Shown: positions 37,755 to 46,823 of the stretch, piece by piece
Layout of the letters: every line of letters starts with the position of its first letter
Numbering within the stretch: position 1 is the first letter of the stretch
Source: Arthrobacter sp. Soc17.1.1.1
GTDB taxonomy: Bacteria; Actinomycetota; Actinomycetes; Actinomycetales; Micrococcaceae
Direction of reading: 5' to 3'
NCBI RefSeq assembly: GCF_036867195.1
Contig: NZ_JBAJII010000001.1
Location: 310,001 to 374,000, forward strand
Length of the DNA stretch: 64,000 bases
Program-made: the position numbers and the translations under genes
The notes under the pieces: generated by a model
What the model saw: only the letters and a program-made list of their open reading frames with translations
What the model was told of the DNA's origin: nothing
Database searches by the model: none

Positions 37755-38466
37755 GCAGGAATCGTCGCGGCGTCAGCGGGAGCAGGACTCGCCCCGCCAG
37801 CAGCGCGCACAGGCGAAGCGCGATCCGACCGAGTGGCACGGCCACCGCATCGTCACCGAGACCGACCTCGGGGCGGTCTTCGAGGACGACGACGCCGCAC
37901 GCCGGCGGCGCTCGTCGATGCGCCGGATCCGGCACGGTGTGGTCCTGGTGCTGCTGGTCGGGCTGGTGGCGGCAGGTGTGGTCGTCGCCCTCGGCCTGGC
38001 GCGCGGCGACATCACCCTCGGCTCCTCCGACGTCGTCCCCGAGCCCATCTCCACCTGCCCTGCCGGTCCGTTCGACTACCAGGACCCGAGCGCGATCACC
38101 GTCAACGTCTACAACAGCACGACCATCGACGGGCTCGCCGGTACCGCAGCCGATCAGCTCCGGGGGCGTGCCTTCGCGGTGCGGGAGATCGGCAACCGCG
38201 AGGGCGTCTCCGTGGCCAGGGCCGCGGTCGTCGTCTCGGGCGAGGGCGGGCGGGCCAACGCGTTCACGCTGCAGCGCACCCTCCCGGACTCCATCTACGT
38301 GCCCGACGAGCGCGAGGACAGGACGGTCGACGTCATCCTGGGCTCCTCCTACTCCGGGCTCGTGCCGCCCGAACTCGTGGACATCACGCCGGCGGGACTC
38401 AGCTGCGCGCCCGAGGAGGGCGCGACCCCCACCCCGGCACCCACCCCGGCACCCACTGCGCCCTAG
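37747..38466 (+). CDS. membrane-anchored LytR_C-domain protein
   Basis: This 239-aa protein has a charged cytoplasmic N terminus (about 60 residues), one membrane helix (about 63-85, VVLVLLVGLVAAGVVVALGL), and an extracytoplasmic LytR/CpsA/Psr C-terminal-like domain with ITVNVYNSTTIDGLA and VDVILGSSYSGLVPPELV. LytR_C domains accompany enzymes that link wall polymers to peptidoglycan, but no LCP catalytic domain is present here. A Pro/Thr/Ala tail closes the protein. It overlaps the preceding 99-aa gene. Confidence 0.85.
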   Translation: MTEQESSRRQREQDSPRQQRAQAKRDPTEWHGHRIVTETDLGAVFEDDDAARRRRSSMRRIRHGVVLVLLVGLVAAGVVVALGLARGDITLGSSDVVPEPISTCPAGPFDYQDPSAITVNVYNSTTIDGLAGTAADQLRGRAFAVREIGNREGVSVARAAVVVSGEGGRANAFTLQRTLPDSIYVPDEREDRTVDVILGSSYSGLVPPELVDITPAGLSCAPEEGATPTPAPTPAPTAP

Positions 38467-38502
38467 GCCGCGCCGGGTTGCCGGCGTCCCTCGACCGGCT
38501 GG

Positions 38503-39102
38503 TCAGGGAGCGGCGCGGTTCCGCACGGCCCGACGCCGGAGGGCGAACGGGTAGACGACCCACAGCAGGAGCACCACGAGCAGGATCGATCCCGCGACGA
38601 CGAGGCCCGCGGTCCGGCCGACCACGAGGTCGAAGATCAGCCAGGCCGTGCCCGCGAGGACGAGGCCCACGAGTGCGATCGTCGCGCGGATGATCACCGC
38701 TGTGTGCTGCACGAGCGTCGCCTTCACGCGCAGGCCGAAGAGGACGCGATGCAGGTTGACGGAGGACAGCACCAGGGCCGTGATCAGCGCCGACAGGCAG
38801 ACCAGGCACAGGTAGACCAGCACCTGCGTGTCGTCGAGCTCGTCGAACCGGCTCTGGAAGGGCAGGGTCAGCAGGAATCCGGTGAGGATCTGGATGCCGG
38901 TCTGCATGACCCGCAGTTCCTGCAGCATCTCCTGCCAGTTCCGGTCGAGCCGCTGGTTGCTGCTCTCGCCGCGCCCGTCGTCGTCCGTCGCCGGGTCCGT
39001 GTCGGGGCCACCCACGACGTCGCCCGCCGCGCCGGCGCTTCCCCTGCCGTGCGCACCACCGCGGTCCGCGCCTGGCTCGGGCTGGTCCGCCGCGGTGCTC
39101 AC
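38503..39102 (-). CDS. DUF6328 family membrane protein
   Basis: This 199-aa protein has a disordered, acidic N terminus of about 55 residues and then the conserved stretch QEMLQELRVMQTGIQILTGF, followed by four helices. This is the pattern of DUF6328. Function is unknown. The GTG is chosen because GGAAGG lies upstream and the sequence begins with an acidic tail. It is the last gene of the tetR-led minus-strand operon, 19 bases after the pdxK-like gene. Confidence 0.75.
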   Translation of the reverse strand: MSTAADQPEPGADRGGAHGRGSAGAAGDVVGGPDTDPATDDDGRGESSNQRLDRNWQEMLQELRVMQTGIQILTGFLLTLPFQSRFDELDDTQVLVYLCLVCLSALITALVLSSVNLHRVLFGLRVKATLVQHTAVIIRATIALVGLVLAGTAWLIFDLVVGRTAGLVVAGSILLVVLLLWVVYPFALRRRAVRNRAAP

Positions 39103-39121
39103 GATGCGCCTTCCCTGCCCG

Positions 39122-39943
39122 CTAGGAGCGGGCGCCTCCCTGCCAGACGGCGTCGAACGGGGCGTTGGACGCCACGCGGTTGCGGATGCCCTCGGTGACG
39201 AACGCCTTGGCGGTGCGGGCGGCGTCGAGGGGTGCCGCGCCCTTGGCGAGCTCGGCGGCGATGGCCGCGGCGAGCGTGCAGCCTGCACCGCTGACGGCGA
39301 CGTCCCCGACCTTCGGCGCGGACAGCACCTCCAGGGTCTCGCCGTCGAAGTACACGTCCACGGCGTCGGGGCCCTCGAGGCGCACGCCGCCCTTCGCGAG
39401 GACGACGGCGCCGCTCTGGCGGTGGATGATCCGGGCGGCCTCCTCGAGGTCCTCGAGGGTCTCGATGGTGATGCCCGAGAGGGACTCCGCCTCGAAGTGG
39501 TTGGGGGTCACGAAGGTGGCCAGCGGCAGGATATTCGCCTTCAGCGCCTGGTCGGTGTCGAGCGCTGCCCCGGGCTCCTGTCCCTTGCAGATGAGCACCG
39601 GGTCGAGGACCACGTTGTCCCACTCCTGGCTCTGCAGGGCGGTGGCCACGGTGTCGATGGTCGCGGGGGTGCCGAGCATCCCGAGCTTGACCGTGCGGAG
39701 CGGGTAGCAGGACTGGATGGCCTCGAGCTGATCGGCGATGACCTGCTGGTCGACGGGTACGAAGCGGTGCTGCCACTCGTTCTTCGGGTCGAAGGAGACG
39801 ATGCAGGTCAGGGCGACGACGCCGTAGACGCCGAGCTCCTGGAAGGTCTTCAGGTCTGCCTGGGCGCCGGCGCCACCGGTCGCCTCGGATCCGGCGATGG
39901 TCAGGGTGACAGCGGGGGACACGGGAGTCTGGGTCTCGGACAT
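39122..39943 (-). CDS. PfkB-family pyridoxal / hydroxymethylpyrimidine kinase (PdxK-type)
   Basis: This 273-aa kinase has the ThiD/PdxK motif AGSEATGGAGAQADLKTF at the N terminus, NVVLDPVLICKGQEPG in the middle and SGAGCTLAAAIAAELAKGA near the C terminus. The CKG motif points to the pyridoxal-kinase clade seen in Bacillus PdxK rather than to the classical ThiD, which usually reads DPVMVA. It would act in vitamin B6 salvage or thiamine synthesis. No other thiamine gene is adjacent. It lies four bases after the epimerase gene in the tetR operon. Confidence 0.8.
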   Translation of the reverse strand: MSETQTPVSPAVTLTIAGSEATGGAGAQADLKTFQELGVYGVVALTCIVSFDPKNEWQHRFVPVDQQVIADQLEAIQSCYPLRTVKLGMLGTPATIDTVATALQSQEWDNVVLDPVLICKGQEPGAALDTDQALKANILPLATFVTPNHFEAESLSGITIETLEDLEEAARIIHRQSGAVVLAKGGVRLEGPDAVDVYFDGETLEVLSAPKVGDVAVSGAGCTLAAAIAAELAKGAAPLDAARTAKAFVTEGIRNRVASNAPFDAVWQGGARS

Positions 39944-39947
39944 CCTC

Positions 39948-40919
39948 CTAGTCTGCCCGAACCGGCTCAGGGGCGGCCACCCGGTCGCGGGCGAGGATGT
40001 CGTCGAGCGCAGGACCCAGGGTGGGGTAGGTGAAGCGGAAGCCGGCGTCGAGCAGTCTGCGCGGGCTCACCCAGCGGCTCTTGAGCACGAGCTCCGCCTC
40101 GGTGCGGATGATCATGCCGCCGAGGCCCAGGAGCCAGGCGGGGGTCCGCAGCCCGGCGGGGACGTGCAGGCGCTGCCGGACGGCCGCCATGAGCTGCGCG
40201 TTCGTCACCACCTCCGGGGCCGCGACGTTCACGGGGCCGGAGAGCGACGGCGTGACGGCGATGAAGACCACCGCGCGGAAGAGATCCTCGAGGTGCACCC
40301 AGCTGAACTTCTGCGACCCCGTCCCCATGGGGCCGCCGAGCCCGGTGCGGGCGAGGACCGTCAGGGGCGTCATCACGCTGCCGGGACCGAGCACGATCGA
40401 GATGCGCAGCGCGACCTTCCGCACGCCCGGCACGTCGGCGTCGGCCTGCGCCCTCTCCCAGGCCCGCGCCACCGAGACCGAGAAGCCGGTGCCGAGCTCG
40501 CCGTCGTCCTCCGACTGCGGCCGGTCCGTCGCATGACGGTAGATGGTGCCGGTGCTGGCGTTGATCCAGACCGGCGGGGGTGTGCCGCCACCCATACGGC
40601 ACTGCGCGAGCGCACGCCCGAGTTCCTCCGTGGTGTCCACGCGGGAGGAGAAGATCACGTCCGCGTTCCGCTTGTTGTACCGGCAGTTCACGCTGCGCCC
40701 GGCGAGGTTGACGAGGAGGTCGGCGCCGTCGAGCGCGGCCGCGATGCCCTGCATGTCGCCCCACACGGCGGGCCCGGCGCGGCCGATGGTCCGGACCTCC
40801 ACGCCGGCCTCGGTGAAGCGGCGCACGAGGTGGCTGCCGATGAAGCCCGAGGCGCCTGCGATGACGACCGTGCTGATGTCCGTGGTGATGTCCGTGCTGA
40901 TGTCAGGGGTGGTGCTCAT
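39948..40919 (-). CDS. TIGR01777 family NAD-dependent epimerase (DUF1731)
   Basis: This 323-aa short-chain-dehydrogenase-like protein has the Rossmann motif GASGFIGSHLVRRF near residue 20, NLAGRSVNCRYN, the STGTIYRHA active-site region, and a C-terminal DUF1731 stretch WVSPRRLLDAGFRFTYPTL. The family has unknown substrates. Just before the Rossmann strand, the N terminus contains a 12-base unit repeated three times (DIST/DITT/DIST), which adds about 16 unusual residues; a later start would remove them. It overlaps the membrane-protein gene by 17 bases. Confidence 0.85.
   Translation of the reverse strand: MSTTPDISTDITTDISTVVIAGASGFIGSHLVRRFTEAGVEVRTIGRAGPAVWGDMQGIAAALDGADLLVNLAGRSVNCRYNKRNADVIFSSRVDTTEELGRALAQCRMGGGTPPPVWINASTGTIYRHATDRPQSEDDGELGTGFSVSVARAWERAQADADVPGVRKVALRISIVLGPGSVMTPLTVLARTGLGGPMGTGSQKFSWVHLEDLFRAVVFIAVTPSLSGPVNVAAPEVVTNAQLMAAVRQRLHVPAGLRTPAWLLGLGGMIIRTEAELVLKSRWVSPRRLLDAGFRFTYPTLGPALDDILARDRVAAPEPVRAD
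40870..40905. repeat. three 12-base tandem copies in the epimerase N terminus
   Basis: GTGCTGATGTCC, GTGGTGATGTCC and GTGCTGATGTCA stand in tandem. They encode the sequence DISTDITTDIST at the start of the epimerase, and the 12-base unit leaves the frame unchanged. Confidence 0.85.
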
Positions 40920-41358
40920 GGCGGACCAGCTTCCAGATACTGGCGCGGGCCAGGGCGGCCGCGCCTCCGATGATGAGGGCGGTGGGGAGGCTGTCCCCGA
41001 GGAGGGTGGACGGCGAGAGCAGCGTCGTGACGAGGAAGGCCACCAGGGTGAATCCGGCGAAGAAGACCGCGACGTGGACCCACTGGCTGCGCAACGGGCG
41101 GAGGAGCAGTCCCAGCACGATCCCGACGGGCAGACCGGTGACCAGTCCCACGCCGAGGCCGTACCAGAGGGCCAGCAGGAAGACCCGTGGAGCCTCGGCC
41201 CCCCAGGAGGAGGCGAACGCGAGTGCCAGGGCGGTGAGGCCCACGAGGAACGCGACGGCGACGGCGCCCGGTCCGAAGGTGACGCGTGGATCGTCGCGCC
41301 GCCGTCCGTCGCCGCCCGCCGCCTCCCCGTCCCCGGGGGTTCCGTCGCCCGCGCTCAC
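40903..41358 (-). CDS. small membrane protein (four helices)
   Basis: This 151-aa protein has a charged N terminus of about 27 residues, four hydrophobic segments, and a His-rich end RHEHHP. I do not recognise a named family. Its GTG start overlaps the tetR stop as GTGA, and its end overlaps the epimerase start by 17 bases, so it is coupled to both. It is the second gene of a probable five-gene operon. Confidence 0.75.
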   Translation of the reverse strand: MSAGDGTPGDGEAAGGDGRRRDDPRVTFGPGAVAVAFLVGLTALALAFASSWGAEAPRVFLLALWYGLGVGLVTGLPVGIVLGLLLRPLRSQWVHVAVFFAGFTLVAFLVTTLLSPSTLLGDSLPTALIIGGAAALARASIWKLVRHEHHP

Positions 41359-42020
41359 TCGCGTGTCCCGCGGATCAGCTGCACGATGTCCTCGACGATC
41401 TTCCGGACCACGGGCAGCCGCGAGAGGATCACGAGTTTCGAGATCAGCGGCGCGGCCTGATGGATGAGCCGGCGCGTGCGGGCCTGTCCGGGGGAGGAGT
41501 CGTAGACCCAGAAGAGCGTCACGGCCATGTAGGCGTACCAGAGGAGCTCGGGCAGGTCGTCGCGGATGGCGAGGGGCGGCTGCGGCCGCGACAGGGCCAC
41601 GGCCTGCCGGAACAGGGCGATGGCCCGGGCGCGCGCGACGGCGGATTCACTGCCGAAAGGGCTCGTCGTCGCCGAGGGCTTGATGGCGATGCCGATGAAG
41701 TTCGAGCCGAAGTCGTGGTACGGCGCCATGACGTCGATCCCCGAGTTGAGTACGAGGCGCAGCAGCTCCCCGAGGTTCTGGCCCTCGCGCAGCAGCGGCA
41801 GCACGCGGGTGCGGTGTTCCTCCTGCAGGCTGCGGTAGAGCTCGTGCACGAGGTCGTCCTTGGAGGCGAAGTAGTAGTACGCACTCCCGGTCGAGACGTT
41901 CGCGGCCGCGGCGATGGCGCGCATGGTGGTCTTCTCGTACCCGACCTCGCGGAAGAGCCTGAGCGCGGTGGACACCAGCAACTCCCTCGTGGCTTCGCTC
42001 TTGGCGGTCGGCGTGGGCAT
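41355..42020 (-). CDS. TetR-family transcriptional regulator
   Basis: This 221-aa regulator has an N-terminal helix-turn-helix (about residues 15-60, with MRAIAAAANVSTGSAYYYF) and a C-terminal ligand-binding domain of helical type. It probably represses its own operon: two matching 12-base palindromes lie just upstream of its start. It is the first gene of the operon tetR, membrane protein, epimerase, PdxK-type kinase, DUF6328. Confidence 0.92.
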   Translation of the reverse strand: MPTPTAKSEATRELLVSTALRLFREVGYEKTTMRAIAAAANVSTGSAYYYFASKDDLVHELYRSLQEEHRTRVLPLLREGQNLGELLRLVLNSGIDVMAPYHDFGSNFIGIAIKPSATTSPFGSESAVARARAIALFRQAVALSRPQPPLAIRDDLPELLWYAYMAVTLFWVYDSSPGQARTRRLIHQAAPLISKLVILSRLPVVRKIVEDIVQLIRGTRE

Positions 42021-42032
42021 CGGGCTCCTGTC

Positions 42033-42077
42033 TGAACATGTTCAATTCGGAGTGTAGCCCTTATTTGAACGCGTTCA
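42033..42077. promoter_or_regulatory. paired operators TGAACRYGTTCA upstream of tetR
   Basis: Two perfect 12-base palindromes, TGAACATGTTCA (42033-42044) and TGAACGCGTTCA (42066-42077), are centred 33 bases apart, close to three turns of DNA, so they face the same side. They lie between tgt and the tetR start. The TGAAC/GTTCA half-sites are typical of TetR-family operators. Confidence 0.7.
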
Positions 42078-42109
42078 GAAGCGGCAGCCGTCCTGCTCGG
42101 GCTGCGCCG

Positions 42110-44325
<2,216 letters not shown>

Positions 44326-44426
44326 GTACGTCGTGCCAACCTCTGCCAGTAGCCCCCTGGATCTTCTGCGGCGCCTCAGCGCGCCCGTTTCACGATACGG
44401 TAACGCGGGCGCCGGCGGGTGCTCCG

Positions 44427-44966
44427 TCAGCGGCCCCAGCCGGCATGCGCGAGCGCCTGGCGCAGCAGATCGCCGCGTCCGCCCGAGAGCTCGGACTGGA
44501 TGGCGGGGCCCAGCGCCTCGGCGGGCGTCAGCCAGGACAGCTCGAGCGCGTCCTGCCGCGGTGCGCACTCGCCGGTCACCGGGATGATGTACGCGAGGGC
44601 GACGGCGTGCTGGCGGTCGTCGGTCAGGCCCGTCTCGGACGGGGACGGGAAGTACTCCGCGATCGTGAAGGGCAGGGGCGACGGCGCCAGCTGCGGCAGG
44701 GCGAGCGGCCCCAGATCCTTCTCGAGGTGGCGCAGCAGCGCGGCCCGGATGGTCTCCCGGTACATCACGCGGCCGGAGACGAAGGTCCGCAGCATCTCGC
44801 CCTGCTCGTTCGCCTGCAGCAGCAGACCCACCTCGTTGACGTAGCCCAGCGCGTCGCAGCGCACCGGGATCGCCTCGACGTAGACCATGGGCAGACGGCG
44901 GCGGGCCTCGTACAGGTCTTCTTCGGAGAGCCAGCCCGGGTTGGGGTCAGGGGTGCGTACGTTCAT
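44427..44966 (-). CDS. NUDIX-type hydrolase family protein (DUF4916-like)
   Basis: This 179-aa protein starts MNVRTPDPNPGWLSEEDLYEARRRLPMVYVEAIPVRCD, which is typical of DUF4916 NUDIX relatives, and contains VGLLLQANEQGEMLRTFVSGRVMYRETI. The classical NUDIX box GX5EX7REUXEEXGU is not complete, so catalytic activity is doubtful. The ATG follows a GGGGG run closely. The gene is separated by 29 bases from the VOC gene upstream. Confidence 0.75.
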   Translation of the reverse strand: MNVRTPDPNPGWLSEEDLYEARRRLPMVYVEAIPVRCDALGYVNEVGLLLQANEQGEMLRTFVSGRVMYRETIRAALLRHLEKDLGPLALPQLAPSPLPFTIAEYFPSPSETGLTDDRQHAVALAYIIPVTGECAPRQDALELSWLTPAEALGPAIQSELSGGRGDLLRQALAHAGWGR

Positions 44967-44995
44967 ACCCCCAGTTAAGCAGACGCCGCCCCGGC

Positions 44996-45718
44996 TCAGC
45001 CCTGTCGGTGCACCGTGTACCCGTCGAAATGCCGCAGGCACTCGTTGATCCGCACGTCGGCACCCCAGGGAGCGCGGACCCGCAGCGACCTCCCGTGGCT
45101 CCCGTCGACCATCACGGGCTCGAAACCGCCGCCGGCGAGGCCCCCCAGCAGGTCCCGCACGTCGCCGTCGTGCTCGAACGCGAGCTCCACCTCCATGCGC
45201 TCGGCGGCATGGACGGCCACGAGGCCACCGTTCTTCGCCCGGAAGTCGTGCCAGGTGCCCGCAGCGGAGCTGATCCTCGGTCTCGCCCCGATGTCCCGCA
45301 GGACCCTGACGGCCGGACCGACGTCGGGTGTGTGCCAGACGGCAAGGACCGACAGCCGGGACTGCAGGGCGCCCGTCCCGCGAGGGCCGGCAGCGGCGAG
45401 GAAGGACATGCCGTCCGGGGTGGTGATCCGCGCGGCCGGGCCATCGCCCTCCTCGGTCAGTTCGGCGGCGGTCCCGGACTCCTCCGTCCGCCGGGCGAAC
45501 TCCCGCACATCGCCGACGTCGAACGCGAGGGCGGTCCCTCCGTCGTCCGTGCTGCCCGGCCGGCAGGAGCGCAGGGCCACGCGGCCGCCGGCGGCGTCGA
45601 ACACCGCAGACGAGCTGTCGGTGACGGGCTCGGTCGCAGGGGTCAGGCCGAGGGCCCGGAGGAGATCCGCCGCGCCGGTGGCGTCGGAGGTATGGACGAG
45701 GGGGCGCACGCGGAGCAT
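44996..45718 (-). CDS. VOC-superfamily (glyoxalase-like) protein
   Basis: This 240-aa protein has two repeated beta-alpha-beta-beta-beta units, starting with RPLVHTSDATGAADLLRALGLTP and SRLSVLAVWHTPDVGPAVRVLRDIG. This is the VOC fold used by glyoxalases and resistance proteins. The substrate is unknown, and metal-binding residues are not obvious. It is divergent from the YdeI-like gene, with a 198-base shared upstream region in which I saw no clear promoter. Confidence 0.75.
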   Translation of the reverse strand: MLRVRPLVHTSDATGAADLLRALGLTPATEPVTDSSSAVFDAAGGRVALRSCRPGSTDDGGTALAFDVGDVREFARRTEESGTAAELTEEGDGPAARITTPDGMSFLAAAGPRGTGALQSRLSVLAVWHTPDVGPAVRVLRDIGARPRISSAAGTWHDFRAKNGGLVAVHAAERMEVELAFEHDGDVRDLLGGLAGGGFEPVMVDGSHGRSLRVRAPWGADVRINECLRHFDGYTVHRQG

Positions 45719-45916
45719 CGGTTCTCCCTGGGGTGGGTGCGGAGGGCCCGGCCGCGACCGCGGACAGGCTCAGGGTCCCATCGACCCTACGGCGCCCGGC
45801 ACCGCGTACGAGATCCGGCGTAGGTGTGCGTCGATCAGCGCCGCGGGTGGGCCGGGCGTCACCAGGCTGCCGGCACTCCGGTAGCCGCCCGGGGAGTGCG
45901 GCCCTAGGGTGTTGGC

Positions 45917-46522
45917 ATGAAGGCCGACCTCCCCGAACTCCTCCTGCCCGACACCGCCGCCTGGCGCCGCTGGCTGGAGGACAACCACGAGTCCTCGCCG
46001 GGCGTCTGGCTGATCGAGCACAAGAAGGGCGGGACGACGACGACCCTCACCTACGCGCAGGCCCTCGACGAGGCGCTCTGCTTCGGCTGGATCGACGGGC
46101 AGGCGAAGACCCGCGACGGGGGCAGCTACCTGCAGCGCTTCACGCCCCGCGGTCCGCGGAGCATCTGGTCGGTCCGCAACCGGACCTACGTGGACAGGCT
46201 GCGCGCCGAGGGGCGGATGCGCGAGGCGGGGGAGCGGGCTGTCGCCGCGGCCCAGGCCGACGGTCGATGGGAGCGCGCATACGCCGGCCCCGCGACCGCG
46301 GAGATGTCCCCCGAACTCATGGCCGCGATCGAGGCCGACGCCGGGGCGCTCGCCACCTACCGCACCCTGTCGTCACAGAACCGGTACGCCATGATCTTCC
46401 GCCTGACCCAACTGAAGACCGATGCGGCGAAGGAGAGGAACATCGCGAAGTTCGTCGCGATGCTGTCCAGGGGCGAGACCGTCTACCCGCAGGGCAGGAG
46501 AAACGGCGAGAGCGCGAAATAG
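45917..46522 (+). CDS. YdeI/OmpD-associated family protein
   Basis: This 201-aa soluble protein contains the family motifs WRRWLEDNHESSPGVWL, ALDEALCFGWIDGQAKTRDG and LQRFTPRGPRSIWSVRN. YdeI proteins have been linked to envelope stress and antimicrobial peptide resistance in some bacteria; the mechanism is unknown. The ATG fits a clear start of similarity. It ends 301 bases before the pilus adhesin start. Confidence 0.85.
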   Translation: MKADLPELLLPDTAAWRRWLEDNHESSPGVWLIEHKKGGTTTTLTYAQALDEALCFGWIDGQAKTRDGGSYLQRFTPRGPRSIWSVRNRTYVDRLRAEGRMREAGERAVAAAQADGRWERAYAGPATAEMSPELMAAIEADAGALATYRTLSSQNRYAMIFRLTQLKTDAAKERNIAKFVAMLSRGETVYPQGRRNGESAK

Positions 46523-46823
46523 TATGCCCTTCGGTCATTCTTGACCAGACCTTAAGGGTTCCCGCTGGTTCTCCCTCGGATCCCCTCGGTATGGTCGAGG
46601 GACGGGCCTGGTTCGCAAGAAAAACCTGAAATGCTCCCATCCGATCCGGAGGGTGCAACGAATAAGGGCCGAACAGCTGGGCGAACAGCGCTCCAGCGAA
46701 GGATCAAAGCACCACCGGCTCAGCGGTCAGTACTGCTGGGGAGCAGAGGCTGAGCCGGCACAACTTCATTCGCACTCATCGCACGGCCGGTCCGGTCGCG
46801 GCGATCCTCTACAGGGGTATGTC
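46523..46823 (+). promoter_or_regulatory. leader region of the pilus locus (no gene)
   Basis: This gap of about 300 bases has no convincing gene. It contains a 5-bp stem GCTGG/CCAGC (46676-46697), the stretch GGATCAAAGC (46701-46710), and a strong hairpin at 46715-46758. The GGATCAAAGC loosely resembles the GGACGCAAAGC core of c-di-GMP-I riboswitches, but the rest does not align clearly. A TTGACC lies at 46538-46543 with no good -10 partner. The ribosome site CAGGGG is at 46812. Confidence 0.5.
46715..46758 (+). promoter_or_regulatory. strong nested hairpin in the pilus 5' leader
   Basis: A perfect 10-bp stem CCGGCTCAGC/GCTGAGCCGG encloses an inner perfect 5-bp stem CTGCT/AGCAG with a GGGG loop, with an asymmetric internal loop between them. 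It is about 65 bases before the adhesin start, within the probable transcript. There is no T-run behind it, so it may be a regulatory or stability element. Confidence 0.7.

Noticed and set aside
44427..44966. Fully active NUDIX hydrolase
   Set aside because: The complete NUDIX box is not visible, so only family-level membership is claimed.
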